64,000 nt of DNA from Apodemus sylvaticus (taxonomy: Eukaryota; Chordata; Mammalia; Rodentia; Muridae), in assembly GCF_947179515.1 (NCBI RefSeq), contig NC_067490.1, positions 28,743,327 to 28,807,326 on the forward strand. Direction: 5' to 3'. The notes under the pieces are model-generated. The model searched no databases. It was given only the letters and a program-made list of their open reading frames with translations, and was not told the origin of the DNA. Numbering within the stretch: position 1 is the first letter of the stretch; each line of letters starts with the position of its first letter. A program made the translations under genes and the position numbers. Below are positions 22,905-33,974 of the stretch, piece by piece.

Positions 22905-23180
22905 AGCATTATCTTCCAGAATACTGCATGCCTCCATACCTCCCAGCATTGTGGGAAACTCTTGTTAACTTAGACACATCTCGGACTGCAGGGCCAGCAT
23001 CCAGAGGGCCTTTGCTGTGCCCCTGGAAGTGAATAGATTCAAACCGAGAAACTCCTGGCTTCTGGCAACTTATACAAGGTACGTTTTTTGCCAGACACAA
23101 TGAACAGGCCGAGCTGAGAAGGAGCCGTGATGTAGCACAGGGTCCCAGAGCAGAGCAGGGCACCTGTGCATAGAGGCAAC
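22905..23180. other. Unassigned GC-richer block between L1 pieces
   Basis: This 270-bp block differs in composition from the AT-rich L1 on both sides. It has an 84-codon minus-strand open frame with several Cys residues and no domain I recognise. It could be unique sequence or an unrecognised retroelement. Confidence 0.4.
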
Positions 23181-23189
23181 CTCAGTTCA

Positions 23190-24900
23190 TTTGTCTTAAC
23201 AACTGAGTATTGTTCCATTGGGTAACTCTACCACATTTTCACGATCCATTAATCAGATGATGGCCATTTAGCTGATTCCATTTCTAGCAATTTTAAAGAG
23301 AATAGTAATGACCATGAATGAACAATTATTTCTAGAGAAACATATGGAGTACTCTGCCCAAAATGGTTTAGCTGGTTTTTTCATAGATAGATTTATAGCT
23401 TTTTAATGAAACTACCACAATGATTTCCAGTGTGGCTACACAAATTTACACTTACCCCCCCCCCCCCAAATTAATAAGGGTTCCCCTTTCCCATATGTAC
23501 ACCAGCATTTATCAGTTTCATTTTTGGTAGTGTTGCTGTCTTGTTTGATTGTTTGCTTTTAATCTTAGTCATTCTGACCATAGCAAGATGATTTGCATTT
23601 CCTAGCTGTCTTAAGGATGTTGATCATTTTAAAAAACATATTTCTCAGGCATTTGTATTTCAACTTCTGATAACCCTGTTTAGTTCCATGTCTCAATTTT
23701 TTCATTGGTTGTTTGTTGTCCTTTTCTTAACAATTTTTAAGAGAATTTCATACGTACATTCCGTATTTCCATCATTATCCCTCTCCTCATCCCATGCCAC
23801 CTCTACTCAAAAATCTAGGACTTCGTTTATTACTATTGTAACATATATATGTATGTATAAATTCATAAATGCAGCCTGATGAGTCCCTTCAGTTCTGCTT
23901 GTATGTATATATGATTAAGGCTGACCACTTGGGACTAGATAACATGTTAGGGTTTGTTCTTGAAGAAGACTGATATTCATTCATCCTCTGTCTTTCTCTC
24001 TTAGAAGCCTTGTGAGATTTCCTTTATCCACTTTGGCATGTTAACTGGTAGCATCATTTTTAGGTTTTGGTTTGTTTTTTGTTTTTTGTTTTTTTTTTCA
24101 AGACAGGGTTTCTCTGTGTAGCCCTGGATGTCCTGGAACTCACTCTGTAGACCAGGCTGGCCTCGAACTCAGAGATCCGCCTGCCTCTGCCTCCCAAGTG
24201 CTGGGATTAAAGGCGTGTACCACCACTACCCGGCCATTTTAAGGTCTTGTTTTGGTGACTATATTATTCATATTTCATGACCACTACCTCTCTGCTCTAT
24301 ACAGAGATACTATTTCACAGCTTGTGCTCTGTCCCTCTGGCTCTTAAAATATTTTTATTCCTTCCTTGTGATATTTCCAGAGGTATAGGGCTTGTCTTGT
24401 AGATGTATCAAGTAGAACTGAGTAGCTCACAGTAAGTTGTTTTCTGTATTGTGACTAGTTGTAGATTTATGTAATGGTCTCCATCTATAGAAAAAAGTTT
24501 CTTTGATGAAGGGGTGAGAGCTACACTTACCTCTGGGTATGATAGGTGTTGAGAATGCCATTGAACATACTAGGTTAGGGGACTGAAAGCAGCTTGTTGC
24601 CCTGTAGGGTCCCTGGCCTCAGCAGCAATGGGCAGTTGTCTCTTCCCCCCAATGGGAGTTGTTGTTACTCCTAGGATGTTAGTGCCACTAAGGTACCTTT
24701 TGATACATTATAGACACCCTGCCATTCTGGTCATTGTTGAAGCTTGTAGGCACTGGAGCTGGGTAGGACTATTGATTATTTTTTCTTCATTGGCAGCCTG
24801 TAAAGCTCCTTGTGGCCCATGAGAGGTAGGTCTCAGAAAGGAGACATTCAGCTCAGATCCAGCTTGGTTCTTTCACATCTTGTTTCCTAAACTGCGGTGT
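23190..24900 (-). mobile_element. Old L1 remains, reverse orientation
   Basis: Reversed ORF2 C-terminal sequence (ACTGAGTATTGTTCCATTGGG, TCCAGTGTGGCTACACAAATT, ACACCAGCATTTATCAG) with a C-run at 23456-23467. It passes near 23700 into old 3' UTR-like sequence to about 24900, interrupted by a B1 at 24090. The end toward 24900 is uncertain. Confidence 0.65.
24092..24236 (-). repeat. B1 SINE, reverse orientation
   Basis: A T-rich head, AGACAGGGTTTCTCTGTGTAGCCC, AGACCAGGCTGGCCTCGAACTC, GATCCGCCTGCCTCTGCC and AAAGGCGTGTACCACCAC make a nearly complete, well-preserved B1. Confidence 0.96.
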
Positions 24901-25129
24901 CTTTAACTATAGGGTCTTACTTCTAATTTCTGGGAGGAAATGAAGGGTAATGGCAAAAGCTCAAATTACTTTAGGAGGATCTTAGGCTAAAAACTTTAAC
25001 TAAAAACTCGAAAGGAAGTTTCTCATGTCTGGTCCTGGGGGTTTTGTTAAACAGTATATTGTTATTTGGAGGAACATTGTCATTTCCAATGACATATGCA
25101 AAATACGTTCATGTATGCATACTTACATA

Positions 25130-25280
25130 TGTGTGCTCATGTTTGTGAGTGTGTATGTGAATGTATGTATGTATATGTATATATACACATGTGTAGTATG
25201 TATGTGTGAATGTATATGTGTATGTACATATGTGTGTGTATATGAGTGTGTTTTTGTGAATGTGTGTGTATATGTAGTTT
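25130..25280 (+). repeat. (TG/TATG)n repeat
   Basis: Interrupted TGTATG/TATATG/TGTGTG units. The Cys/Val/Tyr-rich frame at 25025-25426 is a product of this repeat. Confidence 0.92.
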
Positions 25281-25424
25281 TAAGGAAGCATAAAGTAACT
25301 CCTTGTAGCCTTTTCAAACATTCTTGTGCTGTTCATTCATTCTCCATACCTTTCACCTCTGTATTGCCCTGTTCCTGTTTCCCAGTTAAAGCTGGCCTCC
25401 CAGATTCCCCATCTCCCCTTTCAT

Positions 25425-25970
25425 AGCAACTATGTCCCAATATCCCCTTCTCTAGAACACTGTGACAGAAGGCTCTGGGAAAACTGGTATTCCACATGCA
25501 GAAAAAATGAAATAAACCTGTATCTATGACCTTGCAAAGAAACTAATTCCAAATGGATTGGCAACCTAAATGTAAAACAGAAAATACTAGAAGAAAACAT
25601 AAACAGTGCCCTATAAAATGTAGGTCCAGGAAAGAACTTTTTAAATGGGGCTCCATTTGCCTAGGAATCGAGGCTAACACAAGTGCTATTTTAAAACAAA
25701 TCTTTTGCACAGCTAAAGAAGCAAACGGTCAAGAAAAGAAGTCTACAGACTGCAAGAGGATCTTTGCCAGCCACACATCTAACAGAGGAAAGATATTTAT
25801 GATATACAAAGAGCTAAAAAACCAGAGTGTGGTCATTTGTTTTCACTCCTGGGAGGATTGCAGAGCAGCAGAGCCCATATGGAAACCAGTGTGAGGAATC
25901 TTTGTAAGTCTAAAGGTAGCTCTCCCATATGGCTCAGCTGTGGACACCATGACAAATGCAAGTTTTATAA
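25425..25970 (+). mobile_element. Old L1 ORF2 C-terminal part
   Basis: Plus-strand ORF2-like sequence: CAAATGGATTGGCAACCTAAATG, CTAACAGAGGAAAGATATTTATG and TACAAAGAGCTAAAAAACCAG, then a segment matching the cysteine/tryptophan-rich C-terminus. It is diverged and broken by a MaLR LTR at 25972. Confidence 0.82.
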
Positions 25971-25971
25971 A

Positions 25972-26246
25972 AGACAACATTTAACTGGGACTGGCTCACG
26001 GGTTCAGAGGTTCAGTCCATTGTCATCAAGGCAGAAGCATGGCAGCATCCAGGCAGGCATGGTGCAGGAGGAGCTGAGGGTTCTACATCTTTATCCAAAG
26101 GAAGCCAGGAACAGACTGGGCATGCTCAAGCATATAGGAGAAAGATCTCCAAGCCCGCCCCCACAGTGACTCACTTCCTCCAACAAGGCCCCGCCTCCTA
26201 ATAGTGCCACTCCCTGGGATAAGCTTATACAAACTATCACACACTC
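25972..26246 (-). mobile_element. MaLR LTR (ORR1-like), reverse, inside L1
   Basis: GACAACATTTAACTGGGACTGG, ATGGCAGCATCCAGGCAGGC, TGCAGGAGGAGCTGAGGGTTC and CAAGGCCCCGCCTCCTAATAG are reversed ORR1 landmarks. The L1 ORF2 continues on the far side. Confidence 0.9.
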
Positions 26247-26249
26247 CTT

Positions 26250-26900
26250 AGCATTTGCCCAGAGATTCATCATTCTATTCCACAGATATCATTCCACCAT
26301 GTTCACTGCCAGTCTACTCGCTATCGCTTAGGAAATGGAATCAAATCTCCTTCGACTGAGGAGGAGATGGTACAGTGTGGTATATATACCCCATGGTATG
26401 CCATGGCACACAGCTGTAAAGAAAAAGGAAATAATAACATTTGCAGATAAATGCAACAGAGCTAAAAAAAAAAAAAAGATCATATTGAGCGAGGAACTAG
26501 AAGACATCACACTGAGTTAGCTACCTCGGACCCTTTCCCCCTCTCATTTTGGGTTGCTAACTCCAAATCTTGAGCTGTGAGTACATACAGTAATATAGAC
26601 AGCCAGTGATTACAGAAGTCAGAGAAGTCACAGAGACTGTTGGCAGTGACAGTGGGACACCAGAGAGGCAAATGACAGGGCACGAGTCAACAAGTCATTG
26701 AAGGGGAAAGCAGAAAAATGGCAAGGCTCTGATTAGAGGGGGGAGATGGATACAGAAGAAGGAGGGAAAAGGGAAAAATACAGTAAGGATGACTGAAAAG
26801 GTCACAAGGAATCATACACTAACTACCTACAACCACACAATGCATGTAAGTCTTTGTAGAAATACACATACAGAGTTTAATACATTTTTTTCTATCTGGG
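26250..26900 (+). mobile_element. Old L1 ORF2 end and 3' UTR
   Basis: Continuation of the 25425 L1. It includes ATGGAATCAAATCTCCTTCG, ATAAATGCAACAGAGC, a short A-run at 26465, GACAGTGGGACACCAGAGAGG and a weak A-rich end before 26900. Confidence 0.7.
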
Positions 26901-26954
26901 CTAACAGTGGTGCTGAAAAGAGTCATAAACCTTCTTTAAAAAAAAAAGAAAGAA

Positions 26955-27323
26955 CAAAGAAACCCCACCAGTTATAGCCAATTGCATAAAATGTATACTA
27001 TTAGAATGAAAGGCACAGATTAACATCAACCAAATAATAGTAGGTGATTTAAAAACTATATTTTTATAACAGACAGGTCCTCTGAACAAAAAGAAAAAGA
27101 AAAACATTAGAGTTAAATTACATATTAAATGGATTTAATAGCCATCTACAGAATATTCCACCCAAATACCAAAGAATAAACATTCTTTACCAGAACACAC
27201 AAAAGCTTCTCTAAAACAGAGTAAATCCTGGGATAAAAAAAAAAAAACAATTTTAGCAAACTCAGAAACCCTGAACTACCTACAGATCCCATCTGATGCT
27301 AATGCAATAAAATTATAGAACAC
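26955..27323 (+). mobile_element. Old L1 ORF2, endonuclease region
   Basis: ORF2 endonuclease-region sequence: AACATCAACCAAATAATAGTAGG, ATAGCCATCTACAGAATATTCC and CATTCTTTACCAGAACACAC. It is the 5' part of a second plus-strand L1 that continues to about 30130 with insertions. Confidence 0.8.
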
Positions 27324-27601
27324 TGACCCCTCCCAGAAGGGAGAGGCTAAATTACATTCCTCAGACCACAGGTGGTCCCTGTGGCTAAAGGCCCAGAGTC
27401 CATTGGCCACCTACCTCATCCTAACAACCAATTAGTTTAAAGGGAATACTCTTCTGCCAATCACATTGTGCCTAATGGCGGCTGCCCCAGAACTGTATAA
27501 AAGGCCTGGGCAGCCCAGAGTGCATGTCATTCTGCCCTCCATGTGCAGGGCAGCCCCAGCATGCTGGATAATAAATAAAAATCCTCTTGCTTTTTGCATC
27601 A
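27324..27601 (+). mobile_element. Solo LTR inserted in L1
   Basis: This 278-bp segment begins TGACCCCTCCC and ends GCATCA. It carries CCAAT-type boxes (GCCAATCAC), a TATAAAAG box at 27496-27503 and an AATAAA signal at 27570. It splits L1 ORF2. No internal ERV sequence remains, so it is a solo LTR. The family was not named and no clean target-site duplication was seen. Confidence 0.75.
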
Positions 27602-27917
27602 AAAAAAATTTAAAACTGACAGAAAACAAATCACTAGTGAGTACACAAACACATGGAGATTACACAACTCATTACAGAATGGTTAATATATTGAAAAGAA
27701 AATCAAGAATGAAATAAAAACATTTCCTGAAGTGATTTGAAACATACCAAGTCCCCTGAGATACACTAAAAGCACTCCTACAAGGGAAATAGATAGCTTT
27801 CTAAGTGACTAGGATAAAAAAAAAAAACAACAGAAGAATCAATATAATTGACTTAATGTTGCAACTTAAAATCTGTGAAAATGAAAGCAATGAATGTAAA
27901 TACAGTAGACACCAAGA
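27602..27917 (+). mobile_element. Old L1 ORF2 (continuation)
   Basis: A-rich ORF2 sequence resumes after the LTR (AGTACACAAACACATGGAGATTAC, ATACACTAAAAGCACTCC) and is interrupted by a B2 at 27929. Confidence 0.75.
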
Positions 27918-27928
27918 AATCAGAGGTG

Positions 27929-28119
27929 GGGGGCCGGAGAGATGGCTCAGAGATTAAGGGCTCTGGTTGTTCTTTTAGAGGTCCCGAGTTCAATTCCCAG
28001 CAAAGACATGGTGGCTCACAACTACCATATATAATGTGATTTGATGCCCTCTTCTGACAGGCAGATGTACATGCAGATAGTGTATTCATATGCATAAAAA
28101 AATTCATCTTTAAAAAAGG
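27929..28119 (+). repeat. B2 SINE with target-site duplication
   Basis: GGGCCGGAGAGATGGCTCAG (tRNA-derived head with A box), GAGTTCAATTCCCAGC (B box), GATGCCCTCTTCTGA and an A-rich end. The 11-bp duplication AATCAGAGGTG flanks it at 27918-27928 and 28120-28130. Confidence 0.95.
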
Positions 28120-28130
28120 AATCAGAGGTG

Positions 28131-28978
28131 AAATTAATGAAATAGAAACAAATAGTCAACAAATCAGAAGACTCACTCATTGAGAAGCTACACAAGATGG
28201 ATAGACTCTGCTCTAGCTAACTAAAAGAAAGGAAGAGGTGTCACTTATTAACAGAATCAGAAATGGACGGGGAATCATTACAATGCCAATTAAGTTCGGA
28301 ATAGTATAAGAAAATATTTTAAAAATGATATTCCATTAAACTGGAAAATCTAAAAGAAAAAAGTTTCTAATTTTTCCAAACCACCAAAATAAAGCCAAGA
28401 AACAGAACCATAGCAATGAGGCACTAGGAACAGGAGTAAAGGGACTTCCAGTTAAGAAGACTCCAGGAAGCGAGGATTCATGGCAGAAGTCTACCAGAAT
28501 ATTGAGGAGGCTCTTTAGCTAATCCTCCTTTAACCACTCAAAAAGAGAGACAGAAGGAGAGCTCCTAACCTCCTCCTATCACTCTAATGCCAATATCACA
28601 AAAGACACAACAGAAAAGAAAAATGGAGGCCCAAATCCCTGATGAATATAGATATAAAATTGCTAGCTAAAACTTGCTAACGGAACACACACATGCTTAA
28701 AGGGGAATGCGCAGCATGAAAAATCTGGCTTTACCCCCTTGACATGTAGAGACGATTCAACATACACAAGTCGGTAAGTGTAATAAAATCACACAATTTA
28801 AAGACCAAAATCATCCCAACGGATGCAGAAAAGCCTCTGACAAAAATCCAGCATGCCTTCCTGAGTCCTAGAGGATCCAGAGATTAGAGGGAAAATGCAT
28901 CAACACAGTGAAAGGTATACATGGGAGGCCCACGGCCAACATCACCCTAAATGAAGAAAAAGGTCAAAAAAAGACCTA
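28131..28978 (+). mobile_element. Old L1 ORF2 (continuation to RT region)
   Basis: AACAAATAGTCAACAAATCAG, CAAGATGGATAGACTCTGCTC and CGGATGCAGAAAAGCCTCTGAC (DAEKA-type region of the reverse transcriptase) to CACCCTAAATGAAG. ORF2 then stops. Confidence 0.8.
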
Positions 28979-28979
28979 G

Positions 28980-30130
28980 AGGTCCTGAACCGGGTCTGAC
29001 CTGAATAGCTGTCTGAGGGCTAGCTGCTGTGGTACCATGGGTTGCCACACAGCTTCTGAAGGAGGAGACAACCAGCTACAGATGCCTATCAACCACAGCA
29101 ACCAGCATGGCATGAAAGGCCTGAGCGCGCAAGGGTGGGACCTATACCTTAGGAGCAACCGAGAGAGCTCTCAACCTGGACTTAAGACCTACTCAACAAG
29201 AGGGAAGCCATGCCTAGTACTGGAGACCTAGCCACCTGACTAGATCCAGTGCCTAGATCTAGTTCCCCTTGGAGGGGAACGTACGACTTTTCCCTAATGA
29301 CACCAGCATAATCCCTAACTACATCTAAATATTTATCCTTAAATGCACAGATAAGTATAGTTCTCATCCCTCCTCAGGGAAACCTCTTTGGAACCGATGG
29401 AGAACACTACAGAAAACTACAGCCAATCAAAATGCAGTTCGTGGATCCCAGCACCAATGGATACATCTGTAGCACATTTCCTGCACCTAAGGCTCAGGGA
29501 TCATTGTAGACAGGAGACAGAGAGATTGTAAGATCCAGAGGAACAGGGAGTTTGCTCTGAAGTCACGTCTCCTAGAAATGTCAGAAGCTACATGCATAGA
29601 GTTTCACCAACACGAGGGCCCCAAAGTGAGCTGACAGACAGGACACCAGCAGACACACTAATGTGGACAAGGGGGAGGGGTGAGGGTGAGGGGCAAGAGG
29701 GAAAGGGGAGGGAGAGGGGGAGGGGAATCTGGCACAGGACCAGCTCTACCTGAGAACTACAGGCAACTAAGGAATGCTGGGAGTGGGAGAAATAGTCTTT
29801 CCCAGGGAAGAGTCTTCCCTACAACTGGTTATCAAATACCAAATGGTCAGCCCTGAAAATATACATAAACAAGTAGCATTATTAAGACTAAGCAGGTTCT
29901 ATTTATCTATTTAGGAATACACAGGCACAGGCATAGGCACAGACAGACAGACAGACAGACAGACACACAAACACAGACACAGACACACACACACAGAAAC
30001 ACACAGCCACAAAGAAAGAAGCTATGCATTTGAAAGAGAGCAATTGTGTCCATGGGAGGTTTCAAAGGGAGGGAAAGGGAATAATGTAATTGTATAATAG
30101 TTTCAGAACATAAATATTAAAAATTATGAC
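28980..30130 (+). mobile_element. Lx-type L1 3' UTR
   Basis: Non-coding sequence follows ORF2: GAACCGGGTCTGACCTGAATAG, a G-rich stretch at 29670-29730, a (CAGA)n/(CA)n run at 29920-30005, then TTTGAAAGAGAGCAATTG, a GGAGGGAAAGGGAATAATGTAATTG-type block and an A/T-rich end. This layout fits old rodent L1 3' UTRs. The step from reverse transcriptase straight to 3' UTR implies loss of the ORF2 C-terminus. Confidence 0.65.
29920..30005 (+). repeat. (CAGA)n/(CA)n microsatellite
   Basis: GGCACAGGCATA units pass into six CAGA units and then CA-rich sequence, inside the L1 3' UTR. Confidence 0.93.
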
Positions 30131-30448
30131 CCATACAATTAGAAAATCTAAAAGCAGTGAAGTAATGCCTAAGTGCACATAACTACCCAAGTTCACACAT
30201 GGCAACATGATTGTATCCATGACAACCAACAGGGCAGGAGCAGCAACTTAAGAATCTCTCAATGAGAAAAGCACAGGGTTGGAGGGCTCAGTGCAGAATT
30301 CCAGCAGACCTTCAAGAGGAACCAACCCCCGCCGTGCTCAAGTTAGGCTCTAAACACGGAGATGGCAGGATGTCTGAATCCAGTATTACCTGGAAGCCCA
30401 ACCCAGGGAAAAACACAAAAGACAGAGGAGAAAGAAAACAGTCCTGAA

Positions 30449-30600
30449 AGCCGGGCAGTGGTGGTGCACACCTGTCATCCCAGCACTCTGGGAGGCAGAG
30501 GCAGGCGGATTTCTGAGTTCGAGGCCAGCCTGGTCTACAGAGTGAGTTCCAGGACAGCCAGGGCTATACAGAGAAACCCTGTCTCAAAAAAACCAAATCC
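30449..30600 (+). repeat. B1 SINE (Mus-type) with target-site duplication
   Basis: Complete B1: GCCGGGCAGTGGTGGTGCAC, GGAGGCAGAGGCAGGCGGAT, TTCGAGGCCAGCCTGGTCTA and GAGAAACCCTGTCTC plus an A-rich tail to about 30626. An 18-bp duplication (AAAGAAAACAGTCCTGAA) flanks it at 30431-30448 and 30627-30644 with two mismatches. Confidence 0.97.
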
Positions 30601-30644
30601 AGAAAAAAGAAAAACCAAAAAAAAGAAAAGAAAACAACCCTGAA

Positions 30645-31370
30645 CAATAAAAACACTACTCAAGATTTCACCACCTGATTTCAAGTTATACTTCAGAGCT
30701 ATGGTAATAATAACAGCACGGTACAGGTATGAAGCCAGACACTTTCATCAAGGGAAACAGAATTGAGGACTCATGTGTAACCCACACCCCTACAGACCTG
30801 GTACTTTTTGTTGTTGGTTGGTTGGTTGTTTGTTTTGTGTGTGTGTGTGTGAATGTGTGTGTGTGTGTGTGTGTGTGTGTTGTTTTGCTTTGCTTTTGGC
30901 AAAGAGGCTAAAAAATACACCTTAGAGAAAAGACAGCATTTTCAACAAATGGTATTGTTCCAACTGGATAGCTACATGCAGAAGGACCAAACTAGATCCT
31001 ATTTCTTACTATGCATAAAACTCAACTCTAAATGGACTGGGGACCTCAACACAAGATCTGACACCCTGAATCTGACAGAGGAGAAGGTGAGAAATATACT
31101 TCAATTTATAGGCACATAATGGACTTTCTGAATAGGATCTGAGTAGCATGAGCATTAAGACTAACACTTGACAAGTGGGATTTCATGAAAGCAAAAGGCT
31201 TCTGTAGTGCAAAGGAAACTTAATCAACGGAAGAAGCCAACAGAATAGGTGGAGAGGACCTTTACCCTCTATACACCTGGCAGATAATTACTACCTACAA
31301 TATATAAAGAACTTTTAAGATACCCCCAAAATAAAACAATTTGAAAACCATGCTATGGAATGGAAGAGTG
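30645..31370 (+). mobile_element. Old L1 ORF2 C-terminal part
   Basis: CACCTGATTTCAAGTTATACTTC, AGACAGCATTTTCAACAAATGG, CTAAATGGACTGGGGACCTC and CTGACAGAGGAGAAGGTGAG are ORF2 signatures. A TG repeat is embedded at 30834 and a polypurine tract follows. Confidence 0.85.
30834..30883 (+). repeat. (TG)n microsatellite inside L1
   Basis: TGTGTG runs broken by one GAATG. It interrupts ORF2-derived sequence. Confidence 0.96.
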
Positions 31371-31851
31371 AGAAAAAGAGGAGGGGGTGGAGGAGAAGGG
31401 GGAGGAGGAGGAAGAGGAGGAGGAGGATGGGAGGAGGAGGATGGGAGGAGCAGGAGGAGGAGGAGGAGGAAGAGAAGGAAGAGGAGGAGGAAGAGGAGAA
31501 GGAGGAGGAGGAAGAGAAGGAAGAGGAGGAGGAAGAGGAGAAGGAGGAGGAGGAAGAGAAGGAAGAGGAGGAGGAGGGGGGAGGAGGAGAAGGGGGAGGA
31601 GGAGGAGGAGAAGGGGGAGGAGGAAGAGAAGGAAGAGGAGGAGGAAGAAGAGAAGGAGGAGGAGGAAGAGAAGGAAGAGGAGGAGGAGGGGGAGGAGGAG
31701 AAGGGGGAGGAGGAAGAGGAGGAAGAGGAGGGGAAGAGGAGAAGGAGGAGGAGGAAGAGAAGGAAGAGGAGGAGGAGGGGGGAGGAGGAGAAGGGGGAGG
31801 AGGAGGGGGGAGGAGGAGAAGGGGGAGGAGGAGGAGGAGGAGGAGGAGAAA
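31371..31851 (+). repeat. (GGA/GAA)n polypurine tract, about 480 bp
   Basis: Mixed GGA, GAA and G-run units. From 31452 to 31851 the plus strand is purine-only, 400 bp without interruption. The pre-mRNA of the minus-strand gene would be pure pyrimidine here. The five long frames over it encode only Glu/Arg/Gly or Pro/Ser/Leu low complexity. It is embedded in L1 ORF2. Confidence 0.98.
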
Positions 31852-32480
31852 TACAATAGCTGGGGAATATTTTTTAAAATGTTCACCATCTTTAGCCATA
31901 CCAGGAGGATGTAAATACTTAGATTTCATCTTACCCTAGTTGGAATGGCTAATGATGAATCACACAAATGACAACTAACGTTGGTGAAGATGTCGGGGAA
32001 GGAGAACCCTCATTCATTTCTGGTGAGAATGTGAACAGGTCTCAGGTACTACAGAAACCAAGTTGTCAGTTCCTCAAAAATCTAGAAATAAGTCTACTCT
32101 ATATGACCTAGCTATACCTCTTCTGGGCCTATACAGAGATGCAGGCTCATTTATGTTCACTGCTGCCCTGCTTACAGCCGCCAAATGTAACTGATAACAA
32201 ACTGTTGCACATCTGCACAATGGAATAGGACTCAGCTGTGAAGAAAAATGCAATTGTGTGGTTTTCATGTGAATGGTGAAACCGAAAGGCATTACAGTGA
32301 GTGAAGTAACACAGACACAGAGAGATAAATCGCTCATGTCCTCTCTCACGTGTGGATCCTAGCATCAAAGGTTTAGACTTTCGTGTTTAACTCATATTAG
32401 AGTTAAGTCATGTTAGAGTAAGGACATTAGAAAGAAGCTATTCGTGAGGCGGAGCATGAAAGATATTAAAAAAAGTGGGG
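31852..32480 (+). mobile_element. Old L1 ORF2 end and 3' end (continuation)
   Basis: ORF2 resumes after the polypurine tract (CACCATCTTTAGCCATACC, GATTTCATCTTACCCTAG, TGGTGAGAATGTGAACAGG, CAATGGAATAGGACTCAGCTG). It runs into ATAAATCGCTCATGTCC and a short 3' end near 32480. Confidence 0.85.
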
Positions 32481-32582
32481 AGTAGTAGAACATGGGTGAT
32501 ATGAGGAGGAAAATGGGGAAGGAGGAGTTGGGAATAAGTAACATTAAATGTTTGAAAAAGCCATATGGAAACCTACTAACTA

Positions 32583-32657
32583 ATTATATATCTATATCTA
32601 TATCTATATCTATCCATCTATCTATCTATCTATCCATCTATCTATCTGTCCGTCTAT

Positions 32658-32703
<46 letters not shown>

Positions 32704-32735
32704 GTCTGTCTGTCTATTTATCTATTTATCTATTA
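32583..32735 (+). repeat. (TATC)n microsatellite with CATC and TGTC variants
   Basis: TATATC start, TATC core, and CATC, TGTC and TTTATC interruptions in two blocks. It is followed by about 130 bp of AT-rich TATATA sequence. Confidence 0.97.
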
Positions 32736-32866
32736 TATAATGTATTTATATATAATGTTTTATATATTATTTATGGTATACTTATATATAATTATATATA
32801 TTTTCTCTATACATATTTTTATACATATAAATATATATCATATATTTTTTAATTTTTTAAAAAATT
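32736..32866 (+). repeat. AT-rich low-complexity sequence
   Basis: Almost only A and T with many TATATA and ATTATATATAA units, a tail of the TATC array. Confidence 0.9.
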
Positions 32867-33054
32867 AGTGTTACCTTACCCTGGTGGTAATTTTCCTCCC
32901 AGAAGTCATAGGTTGGCAAATATAAATCTCAATGTCTCTGAGGTGTGGCATACCTCCCTTCAAGTCACGGGTATCCCAGGGATCCTCACAGCAATACAGA
33001 CTGCCCCCATTTCCCTCCAGAACTTGATTCTAGGGCCCCGTTGATGAAAGCACC

Positions 33055-33970
33055 ACATTCTGTGGTCAGAAGACATGGAGAACTAGGTTAGTACTGAGTA
33101 GGGAGATGGCTCCTTGCTAGCTCACTGTCATAGCACCAGAAGGTGCTCTGCAGTCTGCTGGGCGAAATTCATCAACAACCTTACCCAGATATGAACTATG
33201 ATCTAAAATCATGACTAGCAGGGTGAGAGATGCATACAGTACAACATGGCATGAACGTCGTAGAGGAAGCCAACAGCATTCTGACTGCATTTACGTCTAG
33301 ATCCTGACGAATGTCTGGCGCTGTACACCTAGACAAGAGCCCATGACGGGTGAATGGACCGCTATTACTTTGCTTAATGGATATGTTTTTAAACTCCTCT
33401 CTAAATTTATATCTCTATACTCCTGTTAGCCCGTCTCTCAGTCCTCGTCAGAGAAGTCTTTTTGTGGGTTAAATGGCAGCTAATAATAATTGAAAAATAA
33501 TCTCTCACAGTGTCATTGGACTGCTCAGCCACAGGTGAGACATCTGTATCACACACATGTTCCCCGGGTCTCACGGACAATGCAGGGAGATGGAATTGCT
33601 CATAGTAAGACTCAAAGGTTGTGGAAGACTGGAGTAAAATGGTATCTCCTGGAGGTGACACGGCTGCTGTACTTAAGAAGTCACAGCAGCTACAGTTATT
33701 ACACGAGATATGTACAAGAGCAAGCCAGGCAGCACTCCAGCACAGCAGGGCAGGGGCTGACAAGCCCCCAGTCAGCCTGAGGAGACGTTAACAGTTGTCC
33801 TCTTCTGCAGAAGGGAAAGTTACATGTGTTTAAGCATGTGGTTCCTAGTAAGTTCACCACACTCCAGTGGATGACCGAAAACCTATGAGACATGAATATA
33901 TCTCAAAACAAATTGGACTTGGCAGGTTATTAAAAAATAATAAAAGAGGACGTGAAGTTGGGTGGAGCTC
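33055..33970 (+). repeat. RMER1-like rodent interspersed repeat
   Basis: The segment carries phrases I associate with RMER1: AAACTCCTCTCTAAATTTATATCTC, TCTCTCAGTCCTCGTCAGAGAAG, GAGACATCTGTATCACACAC, GGACAATGCAGGGAGATGG and CACTCCAGTGGATGACC. Part of it recurs near 52.3-52.7 kb. The family name is from memory. The open frames here are accidental. Confidence 0.55.
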
Positions 33971-33974
33971 TGGG

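Noticed and set aside
31315..31939. Five overlapping frames of 172-204 codons on both strands
   Set aside because: They are translations of the GGA/GAA polypurine tract: only Glu/Arg/Gly or Pro/Ser/Leu low complexity, open in several frames at once.
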